Positions 21,913 to 30,445 of a DNA stretch of 30,696 nt are shown here, piece by piece. The number at the start of each line of letters is the position of its first letter. Position 1 is the stretch's first letter. The notes beneath the pieces are model-generated. The model saw nothing but the letters and a program-made list of their open reading frames with translations, searched no databases and was not told the origin of the DNA. The position numbers and the translations under genes are program-made. Source of the DNA: JBGQDM01 sp041495845 (GTDB lineage: Bacteria; Acidobacteriota; Terriglobia; Terriglobales; Acidobacteriaceae); the NCBI GenBank assembly GCA_041495845.1, contig JBGQDM010000035.1, positions 1-30,696 on the forward strand. The letters run 5' to 3'.

Positions 21913-23505
21913 ATGAAAAAATCCGCAATTTTGTGCGGCAGTGCCTTGTTCCTGTGCGCAATGTTCGTGCTCGCTCCGGGTGCGGTGGCGCAGTACAAGC
22001 AGGAGGTGCGCGACTTCCCTCCTGACTTCAATCATTACGCGCGCCCGTTGGTGAGCGCGGACCTCGCGCCGGGCGGGGAGGCTGGGTTGGCGGAGGGCGC
22101 GGCGACGGCGGTAGCTCCGGCCCTGTTTCCGGCGGTGGTGGTGAAGGACGTGATCGTCAGCAACACCAATGCCAATTTGAAAAACACGAACACCGCCTCC
22201 AATAGCGAGCCGAGCATCGCGATCAATCCGGTCAAGCCGCTCGTCATCGACATTCTGGCGTTTACGGCGAACTGGGGAGTGAATGCGCCGATCTGGCATA
22301 GCACCAACGGAGGTAACACCTGGACCTTGGACCTGACGGTTCCGAATCCGCCAGGGATTCCGGCGACGGGTATTTGTCCCTGCGATCAGGCGCCGGACTA
22401 CGGAACCAACGGCTTGCTCTCGGCTACTTTCCTGGACCTCAACTCCGGCGGCGGCCCGGAAGTGTTTACGGCGAGCACCACGGCTGCGCCCGTAATAGCG
22501 AACTGGCACTGGCCGGTGGTCGCGGGCGTGACCCAGACCACCAATCTGTTCGGGCATAACAATGCGGACCAGCCGTGGCTGCTGGTGAATATTGATCCGG
22601 TGAAGAAGACGCAGAGAAACGTCTACGTGGCCTACGATGACTTCCACGGGGCACCGGACATGAGGGTGTCGGTCGCACCGGGTGGAAATCCGCCGGTTTT
22701 TGGCACCGACAAAGTGTCCGGGTTTTCGCAAGGAGCCATCAACCCGGGCCACCGGCTGGCCACCGACCCGGTCAGTGGGGCAGTGTACTCGCTGTTTCAG
22801 CAGTGTCCGACGACGGTGGCGAATTGTCTCAGCATCAGCGCGGACCCCAAGACGATCCGGTACATGCTGAATCGCTCGACCGACGGGGGCAAGACTTGGA
22901 AGTTGAACGGCCTAGCAACCGGGATCGTGGTGGCGACGGCGCAGAGCACGCAGCCCCGGCCGAAATTCGGCACGGTCAACGCGCTACTGGGCGGCGTGGA
23001 CCATGTGGCGGTAGATCCGAATAATGGTGACGTGTACGTCGTGTACGGGGCTCGTGATTCTGTCACCAAGAACAACCGGTTGGTGCTTGCCCGCCTGGTC
23101 CCGAATGGAACCGGCGGACTCAAGATTGCTTCGAGGAAGTTCGTCACCGGACAGCTGCAGGCGGCACTGCCGTCGGTGGCCGTCACCAAGAACAGCCTGG
23201 GCAGCATCGGAGTCCTGTACACGGTTTCGCTTGGTCTGGACGCCGCCAGCGGCTTCCCGAAATTCTCGGCCCGGCTTGCCGTGAGCAACGACCACGGATT
23301 GACATTCAAGACGGTAACGTTGGAAAACTTCCTGTCGCCGGCGACAGACAACCTCAACACTCGCCAGCGAGTGCTGGGCGATTATCAGCAGATCAAGGCA
23401 GTAGCAAATTCTTTCTACGGCGTATTTTCGGGCAACGGAGCACCGTTTGGACGGCCGTTCTCGAACATCGATCCCATCTTTTTCACCACCAGCATGGCTC
23501 CGTAG
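21913..23505 (+). CDS. Secreted BNR/Asp-box beta-propeller protein
   Basis: A 530-residue exported protein with a signal peptide (residues 1-26, ending PGAVA). Three Asp-box-type turns of the BNR family are visible: STNGGNTW (130-137), STDGGKTW (322-329) and a degenerate SNDHGLTF near residue 455. These mark blades of a sialidase-like propeller. The arginine triad of true sialidases cannot be confirmed by eye, so sialidase activity is not claimed. A cysteine pair (CPCDQA, about 155-157) may be a disulphide. GGAG lies 6 bases before the ATG. It sits between thiO and the M13 peptidase; with the latter it may belong to extracellular polymer turnover (inference). Confidence 0.78.
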   Translation: MKKSAILCGSALFLCAMFVLAPGAVAQYKQEVRDFPPDFNHYARPLVSADLAPGGEAGLAEGAATAVAPALFPAVVVKDVIVSNTNANLKNTNTASNSEPSIAINPVKPLVIDILAFTANWGVNAPIWHSTNGGNTWTLDLTVPNPPGIPATGICPCDQAPDYGTNGLLSATFLDLNSGGGPEVFTASTTAAPVIANWHWPVVAGVTQTTNLFGHNNADQPWLLVNIDPVKKTQRNVYVAYDDFHGAPDMRVSVAPGGNPPVFGTDKVSGFSQGAINPGHRLATDPVSGAVYSLFQQCPTTVANCLSISADPKTIRYMLNRSTDGGKTWKLNGLATGIVVATAQSTQPRPKFGTVNALLGGVDHVAVDPNNGDVYVVYGARDSVTKNNRLVLARLVPNGTGGLKIASRKFVTGQLQAALPSVAVTKNSLGSIGVLYTVSLGLDAASGFPKFSARLAVSNDHGLTFKTVTLENFLSPATDNLNTRQRVLGDYQQIKAVANSFYGVFSGNGAPFGRPFSNIDPIFFTTSMAP

Positions 23506-23574
23506 ATCGAAATTGAGTCCACTCCCGGCACTCCACCTGGAGGCCGGGAGCGGGCACAGATCGCTAACGAAGTG

Positions 23575-23580
23575 TAGAAT
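23575..23580 (+). promoter_or_regulatory. Candidate -10 box of the M13 peptidase gene
   Basis: TAGAAT, 44 bases before the ATG at 23625. No clear -35 is seen at 17 bases. Confidence 0.35.
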
Positions 23581-23624
23581 CGCGCGTCGGTATAAGGTTG
23601 AACAATCCTTGCGACGAGGTTCCG

Positions 23625-25715
23625 ATGCGCTTCTTTTACGCTTTCACTGTGGTGTTGTTCTCAACTTTGTCCTTCAGCCAGGCGGCCTCGCCGTCGGCGC
23701 CGCCGAAAGAATTACCCAAACTGGAACGCTTCCGGGCCGAACTGGCGGATCCGGCGGTCGATCCCTGTACCGATTTTTACAAGTACACCTGCGGCAAGTG
23801 GCACCGGGAGAACCCCATGCCCTCCGACCAGGTGTTTTGGGGACCGGCGGGACCGCTGAACCTGTGGAGCCAGACGCTGCTGGTGCAGACGCTGGAGAAG
23901 CTCTCCGCCAATGATCCCAAGCGTACGGCCAACGAGCAGAAGATCGGCGACTACTACCACGCTTGTATGGATGAGAAGACGGTGGAAGCCCATGCACGGG
24001 AATGGCTGAAGCCGGAACTGGAGCGCATTGCGAAGGTGCGCAGCCAGCGCGACCTGATCGCGGCGATCGCCTACCAGCACCAGACGCTACCCGCGGCGTG
24101 GGCACAGCAGGACAACCAGACCAACAGCACGTTGTTTGGGTTTACGGGCTGGCCGGACTACGCTGACGCCTCACACAATGTCGCCTTTCTCGACCAGGGC
24201 GGCATGTCGCTGCCGGGACGCAGTTACTGTCTGGACCAGGACGAGAAGTCGAAGGACATCCGCAGCAAGTTTGTGAAACACATCAGCAATCTGTTCGTGC
24301 TGGCGGGCGCTGCCCAGCAGCAGGCGGATGCGGATGCGCAGGTGGTGCTGGCGCTGGAGACTGACCTGGCCAAGGCGGCCATGGATGCCATTTCACGGCG
24401 CGATCCTAATAACACCAACAATAAGATGACGCTGGCGCAGGTGAAGGCACTGGCACCGTCGCTGGACTTCGACCAGTACCTGAAGCTGGTCAACGCCCCC
24501 GCGTCACCCCACTACATCGTGACCTCGCCGAACTTCTTCAAAGGTGTGGAAACGATGCTGCACCAGCATCCGCTGGAACACTGGAAGGTCTATCTGCGTT
24601 CCCGGATGTTGCAGGGGTCGGGAAATCTGATGAGCGCAGATTTTGTGAACGAGAACTTCGACTTTGTGCGGACACTCATCGGAGCCAAGGAAAACCAGCC
24701 ACGCTGGCGGCGGTGCGTGAACAGCGTCGACGGAAACCTGGGCGAGGCGCTGGGACAGGCCTACGTGGCAGCGGCATTTCCGCCGGAAAACAAGGCGCGG
24801 GTGCTGAAAATGGTGGAGGACCTGGAGAACGCGCTGGACAAGGACATTGCCGGACTGGAATGGATGACGCCGGAAACGAAGAAGCAGGCGAAAGTGAAGC
24901 TGCAGGCCACGCTGAATAAGATTGGCTATCCCGACAGCTGGCGCGACTATTCGGCGATCCCCATCAGCCGCGACAACTACCTGGCCAACCGGCAGAACGC
25001 CATTCGCTTCGAGTTTGCGCGCAACCTGGCCAAGATTGGCAAGCCCGTGGACCGCAACGAGTGGACCATGACGCCCCCGACCATCAATGCGTACGAAGAG
25101 CCCACCAACAACACCATTAACTTCCCTGCCGGCATCCTGCAGCCGCCGTATTTCGATATGCAGCAGGACGATTCCGTGAACTACGGCGACATCGGAGGCG
25201 TGATCGGGCACGAGATCATTCACGGCTTCGATGACCAGGGGCGGAAGTTCGATGCGCAGGGGAACCTGCGGGACTGGTGGACCGCGTCGGACACCAAGGA
25301 ATATGACGTGCGCGGCAAATGCATCTCCGACCAATACACCCAGGAGATTCCGGAAGCAGGTCCCGGGGTAAAACAGGACGGACGGATGACGCAAGGGGAA
25401 GACACGGCGGACAATGGCGGTCTGCGGATTGCGTTTCAGGCGCTGCAGCAATCGCTGACGCGCGAGGGCCGAGAGATGGACACGAAGGAGAGCGACGGGC
25501 TGACACCGCGGCAGCGCTTCTTCATGTCGTACTCGTTCGGCTGGTGCAGCGAATATCGGCCGGAGTTGATCCGGCTGGTCGTGCTGACCGATCCGCACAG
25601 CTACCCGAAGTATCGCGTGAACAATACGGTGGCCAACATGCCGGAGTTTGCCGCGGCCTGGGGTTGTCAGAAGGGGCAAAAAATGGCGCGCGTGAACGCG
25701 TGCCGGGTCTGGTAG
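23625..25715 (+). CDS. Secreted M13 (neprilysin-like) zinc metallopeptidase
   Basis: A 696-residue exported endopeptidase that cleaves peptides. A signal peptide covers about residues 1-20. The family N-terminus follows (PCTDFYKYTCGKWHRENPMP), where the cysteines form disulphides. The catalytic zinc site is H529-E-I-I-H533 with the third ligand E592 and D596 in GEDTADNGG; the 63-residue gap equals that of neprilysin. The substrate-binding NAYEEPTNNTINFPAG region and the C-terminal CRVW motif are present, so the enzyme looks complete. GAGG lies five bases before the ATG at 23625; an in-frame start nine codons earlier is unsupported. A strong terminator follows, so the gene is probably monocistronic. 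Acidobacteria often carry several M13 genes. Confidence 0.95.
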   Translation: MRFFYAFTVVLFSTLSFSQAASPSAPPKELPKLERFRAELADPAVDPCTDFYKYTCGKWHRENPMPSDQVFWGPAGPLNLWSQTLLVQTLEKLSANDPKRTANEQKIGDYYHACMDEKTVEAHAREWLKPELERIAKVRSQRDLIAAIAYQHQTLPAAWAQQDNQTNSTLFGFTGWPDYADASHNVAFLDQGGMSLPGRSYCLDQDEKSKDIRSKFVKHISNLFVLAGAAQQQADADAQVVLALETDLAKAAMDAISRRDPNNTNNKMTLAQVKALAPSLDFDQYLKLVNAPASPHYIVTSPNFFKGVETMLHQHPLEHWKVYLRSRMLQGSGNLMSADFVNENFDFVRTLIGAKENQPRWRRCVNSVDGNLGEALGQAYVAAAFPPENKARVLKMVEDLENALDKDIAGLEWMTPETKKQAKVKLQATLNKIGYPDSWRDYSAIPISRDNYLANRQNAIRFEFARNLAKIGKPVDRNEWTMTPPTINAYEEPTNNTINFPAGILQPPYFDMQQDDSVNYGDIGGVIGHEIIHGFDDQGRKFDAQGNLRDWWTASDTKEYDVRGKCISDQYTQEIPEAGPGVKQDGRMTQGEDTADNGGLRIAFQALQQSLTREGREMDTKESDGLTPRQRFFMSYSFGWCSEYRPELIRLVVLTDPHSYPKYRVNNTVANMPEFAAAWGCQKGQKMARVNACRVW

Positions 25716-25741
25716 GGAGATCGCAGGAACGGAGCTAGGCG

Positions 25742-25773
25742 CGCCGGGTGGGGGAACCTGCCCGGCGTTTTTT
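25742..25773 (+). terminator. Rho-independent terminator of the M13 gene
   Basis: A seven-base perfect GC stem, CGCCGGG-12-CCCGGCG, followed by TTTTTT, 26 bases after the stop codon. Confidence 0.88.
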
Positions 25774-25829
25774 GTCGGGGTACGGTTGACTCCCGAGGTT
25801 GAATTTGAGCGAATATTAATTAAGGGAAG

Positions 25830-25860
25830 CCGCAACTTCACCAAGGGTGTGAAGAAGCGG
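25830..25860. terminator. Hairpin after the leftward membrane-protein gene
   Basis: CCGC-AA-CTTCAC, a 7-base loop, then GTGAAG-AA-GCGG: a 12-position stem with two symmetrical A-A mismatches. It lies 12 bases past the stop of the minus-strand gene. On that strand CTTCCCTTAATTAATATT follows, so a weak terminator is plausible. Confidence 0.45.
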
Positions 25861-25872
25861 AAATTCGCCTGA

Positions 25873-26373
25873 TCAAGCGGCGCGCGCCGTTTCGACGTGA
25901 AACTTCTTCACCGCAACAACGGTTAGCCCGACAAAAAGCGCCAGCACGACGAGCTGGGCGGCCAGGAAAGGCGGCTCTTTCTGCGTCGGCGCCAGAGTCT
26001 TCAACGCGGGCACCTTCTCGAAGGCCTGCACGACTAGGACAAAGACATTGAGATAGAGGGCGAGGGCCGCGCCAACGACGTAGATCGGGCGCCAGGCACC
26101 GGTGAGATGAAACAGGTAACGCGCTGCAATCGCCAGTGCCAGCATGACCAGCGAGATGATGCCAACCTTGTGCGACGGCAGAAGGTGATCAAAGGGAAAT
26201 CCGAACCCAGTCAGGTTCGTCAACACCGTGGTGACCAGGAAAATCGCAGTCAACCGATCGAGCCTCCACCCATTGAGTAGTCCGTACAGTACGGCGAATC
26301 CTGAGGCGATCCCCACCAGGCTTAGCAATACGTGCGCGAAGGTATACGTTGCCGTTGTCATCCCGAAAATCAT
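25873..26373 (-). CDS. Multi-helix membrane protein, unknown function
   Basis: A 166-residue integral membrane protein with about five hydrophobic segments (about residues 9-31, 42-58, 70-88, 95-118 and 138-158). A histidine lies in the first helix (TFAHVLLSL) and another near the start of the third segment (PSHKVG). It is very hydrophobic, with a basic tail (KKFHVETARAA). An excellent AGGAGGAAGTC ribosome site precedes the ATG at 26373. No family name can be given with confidence. It stands alone, convergent with the M13 gene and facing away from a tRNA fragment upstream. Confidence 0.75.
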   Translation of the reverse strand: MIFGMTTATYTFAHVLLSLVGIASGFAVLYGLLNGWRLDRLTAIFLVTTVLTNLTGFGFPFDHLLPSHKVGIISLVMLALAIAARYLFHLTGAWRPIYVVGAALALYLNVFVLVVQAFEKVPALKTLAPTQKEPPFLAAQLVVLALFVGLTVVAVKKFHVETARAA

Positions 26374-26503
26374 GACTTCCTCCTAGGGCGGCCAATAGTA
26401 CTCTTCTTTCCCCAGGGGCACACGACGGGCGAAAAAGAGAACAGAGCCTTTGGTAGCTGTTGACGGGCGAACGGTTTCAACCGGCGGCAAATGGGGTGAA
26501 ACT

Positions 26504-26550
26504 TGGCTGCCCCCAGGGACTTGAACCCCGGCATGCTGATCCAGAGTCCC
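26504..26550 (-). pseudogene. 3' fragment of a tRNA-Gln(CTG) gene
   Basis: Read on the minus strand, this contains an anticodon loop CTCTGGA (anticodon CTG), a four-base variable loop, a complete T-arm (CGGGG-TTCAAGT-CCCTG), a GGGGCA acceptor 3' strand, discriminator G and CCA. The acceptor strand is one base short, the 5' side of the anticodon stem is mispaired, and no D-arm or 5' acceptor strand is found upstream. It is therefore a broken 3' half, not a working tRNA. Such fragments are typical of attachment sites left by elements that integrate into the 3' end of tRNA genes. Confidence 0.6.
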
Positions 26551-26617
26551 CTTCTGGACGCTGATTCTGAAGATATTCAACTTACCCTCGAGTCAGCGCG
26601 CGTTCCGCCGTCCGCTC

Positions 26618-26956
26618 CTAGCCGAACGACTCCACCGCTTCCTGTTGGTCCTGAAACACCTCAAACATACTCAGTAGCCCAATCATCTTGAGCGTCTGCT
26701 GGGCAAACTTGGAGGGGTTCAGCAGCTTCAATGAACCACCGTGCTGCTTGGCCGAGGTCAGACTCTTCATCAGCAAACCGATGCCACTGGAATCAATCAT
26801 GGACGCTTCGGCCAGGTCAATCACCAGGCAACCGTTGCCACTGTCGAGCAAATCGTTGATGGTCTCGCGCAGTTTGTCCACCGGAACACCCAGCGTGAGC
26901 TTGCCGCGCACCTTAATGACTTTCACCACTCCCTGGCTACGGACCTCAATCTCCAC
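26618..26956 (-). CDS. STAS-domain anti-sigma factor antagonist
   Basis: A 112-residue single STAS domain, like SpoIIAA/RsbV. Such proteins bind an anti-sigma factor kinase in the unphosphorylated state and release the sigma factor. The fold is recognisable from VVKVIKVRGKLTLGV (strands 2-3), NGCLVIDLAEASMIDSSGIGLLM and GSLKLLNPS. S56 in MIDSSGI is at the phosphorylated position. The start is a GTG at 26956 with AAGGGG five bases upstream. It is divergent from the GAF-HlyD operon, about 180 bases away, so the two may share control. No kinase or phosphatase partner is in view; the GAF protein lacks a PP2C domain. Confidence 0.9.
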   Translation of the reverse strand: MEIEVRSQGVVKVIKVRGKLTLGVPVDKLRETINDLLDSGNGCLVIDLAEASMIDSSGIGLLMKSLTSAKQHGGSLKLLNPSKFAQQTLKMIGLLSMFEVFQDQQEAVESFG

Positions 26957-27007
26957 CTGTTCCCCTTACGCGGGCGAAGACCTCGCCCGCACAGCGGTCG
27001 GGTCGCG

Positions 27008-27036
27008 TTGACACCACACAGACCGTCTGTTAAAGT
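27008..27036 (+). promoter_or_regulatory. Promoter with palindromic operator, GAF-HlyD operon
   Basis: TTGACA (27008-27013), a 17-base spacer and TAAAGT (27031-27036). The spacer ends in a perfect inverted repeat, ACAGAC-C-GTCTGT (27018-27030), ideally placed for a repressor. Predicted transcription starts near 27043, leaving a leader of about 94 bases. Confidence 0.65.
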
Positions 27037-27060
27037 TTCTCGCTCAACTTAGAGGAAGCC

Positions 27061-27078
27061 CGGCTTTTTTGCAAGCCG
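27061..27078 (+). promoter_or_regulatory. Leader hairpin, GAF-HlyD operon
   Basis: CGGCTT-6-AAGCCG within the predicted 5' leader, with partial extension by CC/GG. The left arm runs into a T-tract in the loop, so it is not a standard terminator. A structural or attenuation role is possible. Confidence 0.35.
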
Positions 27079-27136
27079 CTGGGTATCTCCCCCAACACTG
27101 CGGATCGCGATTGTGGCCCTGGGCGGCCGCTGAAAA

Positions 27137-29536
27137 GTGCCTCAAAACTCAGGCGTGGAGTTCGACATTGCCGACCTCTCTGTGCGATTGCTGGCGGAGC
27201 AGGAGCTGGCTCCCCGCGCCCTGGTGTTGGCGGAAGCCGCCGCCCTGCCCGGGGCTGCGGTGCACGTCTACGTTCTGACCAGCGCGGGGGGGAGCGAGAG
27301 TTGGTCGTGCCGCGCGTCCTCCGGCGATATCGCGGAGCCGGATGCCGAAATTCCCGCCGGCTCCGGGACGCTGGGCATGCTCGCCGCCGACCCCAAGCCG
27401 ACGATCCTGCCCGCCGACAAGTTAGTGCGCGAGAGCTACGCCCATCTTGGAATCCGCCGCACGATTCATACGCTGGCTTACCTGCCGCTCATGGTGGGTG
27501 GAGAGCTGGTCGGCGCCATTGAAATTGTGGGACTGGATGGCCCCATCAGCGTTGCCCAGCTGCTCAGCCTGGAGCCGCTGTCGGAAATCGGCGGCGTTGC
27601 CCTGGCCGCAGCTCACACCTTCGAAGAGGACCGCCACAACTCGCTCAGTTCCATCACCCGGCTGACCCAGTTCTACGATGTTGAAAAGGCGTTCAACTCC
27701 ACGCTGGAGATGGATGAGCTGCTGCCCATTATCGGCTCCAAGATTCGCGAGATGCTGGAATGTGAAGGCGTCAATATCTGGCTCCTCGAGGGCGATGAAA
27801 GCGTCGTGCTCATGCATCAGGATGGCCATGACGCCACCACGCGAGAGAACGCCGCGCAGCGTCCCGGCGAGGGCGTGCCCGGAGACGTCTCCGATGACGG
27901 CGAGCCCGTGCTCATCACCGACCGCGCCGATGAACGCCTGCACCGCCGCAATCAGGGCGCGACTGCAGGTGCGGTCACTTCGCTGGTGGTCGCGCCGTTG
28001 CTCGATCACGGATCACTGGTCGGCGTCATCGAAGCGGTTAACAAGAGCGGGGAGGGCGCCTTTGACGAGGACGACCTCTTCACGTTGCAGCGCATGAACG
28101 AAACCGCCGCCAGCGCCCTGCACAACGCCAGCCTCCTCTCCGCGGAACGCAAAGTGGAAATCCTGGAGACGCTGGTCACGGTCAGCCACGAGATCACCTC
28201 CACCCTCAATCTGGATCGCATGCTGCAAACCATCGTCAACGCGCCGCAGGCGGTCATCCCTTACGAACGGGCAGCGGTGGCCCTCGAACAACATGGCCGG
28301 TACCGGCTCAGCGCTGTGACCGGCGTCACCCAACTCGATCCCGATTCCCCGGAAATCGCGCCCATGAACGACGTCCTGCGCTGGGCCATGCTTTCGGGCG
28401 AAACGGTGCACGTCCGCCAGGTGGACGGGGAAGTGCTGGCCGACCGCGAAGCTACCCGCGCCAAGTTTCACGCCTATTTCGAGGCCAGCGGCATGCGCGC
28501 CTTTTATGCCATCCCACTCAGCGATGACAGCGGCCGCGTGGGTGTGTTCGGCATGGAAAGCCCGGATCCGGATTTTCTCGCCCCGGTGCATCTGGAGATT
28601 CTGCAAGTGCTCGCCGGCCAGGCGACCGTCGCCCTACGCAATGCGCTGATGTACAAAGAGGTGCCGTTCATCTCGGTGCTCGAGCCCGTACTCGAAAGGA
28701 AACGCAAGTTTCTCGCGTTGGAAAAGCGCCGCCGCATGTTGATTCTCGGTTCCGCGGTGGCGGTAGTGATTTTCCTGGCCGGCTTTCCGCTCCCGCTGCG
28801 CGTGGATGGCGATGCTCTGGTCGCGCCCGTCCGCTCCGCCCTGCTGCAGCCCGAAGTCGAGGGCGTGGTCAGCCGTGTTTTCGTCCACGAGGGAGATCAT
28901 GTGCGCCAGGGCCAGGTGATCGCGCAAATGGCGGACTGGGAGTTTCGCGGCGCGCTGGCCCAGGCGGAGGCCAAGTATCAAACGGCCGTGCTGCAGATGA
29001 ACCACGCGCTGGCGTCGAATGATGGCGGCGAAGCGGGCATTCAGCGCGTGCAGGCCGATTACTGGAAGTCTGAAGTAGAGCGCAGCAGACAACTCCTGGA
29101 CAAGGCCCAACTCCGTTCCCCGTTCGATGGCGTCATCGCCACTGCGCACGTGGAAGATCAAGTCGGCCGGCGCTTGCAGTACGGCGACACCTTCGCCGAG
29201 GTGGTGGACGCATCGCGCGCGGTGGTTGACGTGGCCATCGAGAACAACGATGCCGGGCTGCTGCGCACCGGCGCTCGCGCCGTCATCAAGCTCAATAGTT
29301 TTCCCACCCGCACCCTGCGCGGTGAAGTCATCATTGTCAGTCCCAAGAGCACCTTGGTGGGCGACGAACGCTTTTTCTACGCGCGCGTGGCCCTTCCCAA
29401 TCCGGACGGAAGCATTCGTGCCGGCATGGAGGGGCGCGGCAAGGTGCGCGTGGGCTGGTACCCCGCCGGCTACGTTTTCTTCCGCAAGCTGCTGCTGTGG
29501 TTCTATTCGCGACTTTGGTCGTGGTTCGGAGTGTGA
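27137..29536 (+). CDS. Three-GAF sensor fused to a HlyD-type membrane-fusion domain
   Basis: A 799-residue protein. Three GAF-like domains cover about residues 10-165, 185-340 and 350-515, with repeated strand signatures such as YLPLMVGGELVGAIEIVG, LVVAPLLDHGSLVGVIEAVNK and FYAIPLSDDSGRVGVFGME. A basic stretch (KRRR) precedes one transmembrane helix (534-556). The rest is a HlyD/membrane-fusion domain: a lipoyl half (VEGVVSRVFVHEGDHVRQGQ), a short helical hairpin (about 595-640), the second lipoyl half (LRSPFDGVIATAHVEDQVG), a beta-barrel and a hydrophobic C-terminal end (YVFFRKLLLWFYSRLWSWFGV). The GAF part would be cytoplasmic and the HlyD part periplasmic. The GTG start at 27137 lacks a good ribosome site; GTG at 27155 is an alternative. 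Confidence 0.85.
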   Translation: MPQNSGVEFDIADLSVRLLAEQELAPRALVLAEAAALPGAAVHVYVLTSAGGSESWSCRASSGDIAEPDAEIPAGSGTLGMLAADPKPTILPADKLVRESYAHLGIRRTIHTLAYLPLMVGGELVGAIEIVGLDGPISVAQLLSLEPLSEIGGVALAAAHTFEEDRHNSLSSITRLTQFYDVEKAFNSTLEMDELLPIIGSKIREMLECEGVNIWLLEGDESVVLMHQDGHDATTRENAAQRPGEGVPGDVSDDGEPVLITDRADERLHRRNQGATAGAVTSLVVAPLLDHGSLVGVIEAVNKSGEGAFDEDDLFTLQRMNETAASALHNASLLSAERKVEILETLVTVSHEITSTLNLDRMLQTIVNAPQAVIPYERAAVALEQHGRYRLSAVTGVTQLDPDSPEIAPMNDVLRWAMLSGETVHVRQVDGEVLADREATRAKFHAYFEASGMRAFYAIPLSDDSGRVGVFGMESPDPDFLAPVHLEILQVLAGQATVALRNALMYKEVPFISVLEPVLERKRKFLALEKRRRMLILGSAVAVVIFLAGFPLPLRVDGDALVAPVRSALLQPEVEGVVSRVFVHEGDHVRQGQVIAQMADWEFRGALAQAEAKYQTAVLQMNHALASNDGGEAGIQRVQADYWKSEVERSRQLLDKAQLRSPFDGVIATAHVEDQVGRRLQYGDTFAEVVDASRAVVDVAIENNDAGLLRTGARAVIKLNSFPTRTLRGEVIIVSPKSTLVGDERFFYARVALPNPDGSIRAGMEGRGKVRVGWYPAGYVFFRKLLLWFYSRLWSWFGV

Positions 29537-29539
29537 AGT

Positions 29540-30445
29540 ATGTCTAAGAAACTGGCGCGGGGTCTGGCGGTAATGCTGCTGGCGGTTGTTTTGCCGACCC
29601 TCAGCAGCTGTTCGTCGGAAAAGAGTTCAACGACGGTGGCCGCGGCAGCACCGGCGCAGCCCACGCAGCCGGTGTCTTCGAGTGCGGATGAAGCCGCCGT
29701 CCTCACCGTCTCCGGCCCGCTGATCGTCGAGCATCAACTGGATCTTCTCGCCCAGCGCGACGGCGTCGTAGCCCGCATTGTGGCCGAGCCCGGAGCGCGG
29801 GTGCGCCCTGGCGACCTGCTGGCGCAAATGGATGATCGCCAACTGCTCGCCGATCTCGAAGCCGCCCGGGCCAAGACCCGGAGCGTCGAGGCGGACCTGC
29901 GCAACTGGGAGTTGGAGGCCAAGGTGCTTCAGTCCGACCTTGAGCGCGCCCAGAAGATGTGGGACGCACAGTTGATCACCAAAGAACAGCTCGAGCACGC
30001 CAAGTTCAAGGCTGAGGCTGATGAATGGGACATTCAGCGCGTCGCCCAACTCCTCGCCAGCTCCCGTCAGACCGAACATTCGCTCCAGCTGGAGATGGAA
30101 AAGACGCGGATCACGGCTCCCTTTGCCGGTCTCGTCGCCCGTCGCTACGTCCGCGATGGCCAGCAGGTCAACAAGGGTGACCGCCTCTTCTGGGTCACTG
30201 CGGAAGGGCCGCTGCGCATGCGCTTCACGGTCCCGGAAAAATTGCTCGGTCGCCTAAAGCGCGGCCAGGAACTGACGCTCCTTCTGCCGGACTTTCCCGC
30301 CGAGCACTACCGTGCGCGCATCGCCGAACTCAGCCCGGTGGTGGATCCCGCCAGCGGCACCTTCGACGGCATGGTCGAGCTGGTTGGCAACACGGCCCAC
30401 GCTCATCCCGGAATGAGCGCAACGCTGCTCATCCCCAGGCCATGA
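29540..30445 (+). CDS. Lipoprotein membrane-fusion protein (HlyD/RND adaptor family)
   Basis: A 301-residue lipoprotein with lipobox LSSC and C24 as the lipidated residue. A low-complexity linker (about 25-50) is followed by the first lipoyl half (DGVVARIVAEPGARVRPGDLL), an alpha-helical hairpin with coiled-coil character (about 98-190), the second lipoyl half (TRITAPFAGLVARRYVRDGQQV) and a beta-barrel domain (about 228-298). This is the domain order of periplasmic adaptor subunits. GGAG lies 8 bases before the ATG, four bases after the previous stop. No RND pump or outer-membrane TolC protein is in the window; the operon context suggests it works with the GAF-HlyD fusion and the downstream PqqD-like protein. 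Confidence 0.88.
   Translation: MSKKLARGLAVMLLAVVLPTLSSCSSEKSSTTVAAAAPAQPTQPVSSSADEAAVLTVSGPLIVEHQLDLLAQRDGVVARIVAEPGARVRPGDLLAQMDDRQLLADLEAARAKTRSVEADLRNWELEAKVLQSDLERAQKMWDAQLITKEQLEHAKFKAEADEWDIQRVAQLLASSRQTEHSLQLEMEKTRITAPFAGLVARRYVRDGQQVNKGDRLFWVTAEGPLRMRFTVPEKLLGRLKRGQELTLLLPDFPAEHYRARIAELSPVVDPASGTFDGMVELVGNTAHAHPGMSATLLIPRP

Noticed and set aside
21772..22752. A 326-codon minus-strand frame opposite the BNR-protein gene
   Set aside because: Arginine- and histidine-rich composition typical of antisense frames; the plus strand has a signal peptide, ribosome site and Asp-box motifs.
21913..23505. Calling the BNR protein a sialidase
   Set aside because: Asp-box turns alone do not show sialidase activity, and the catalytic arginine triad and tyrosine could not be identified.
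24504..25844. A 446-codon open frame on the minus strand opposite the M13 peptidase gene
   Set aside because: It is the shadow of a GC-rich gene: the plus strand has all M13 motifs including the zinc site, while this frame has no family motif or ribosome site.
26504..26600. Complete functional tRNA-Gln
   Set aside because: No 5' acceptor strand or D-arm can be folded upstream, the anticodon stem is mispaired and the acceptor 3' strand is one base short.
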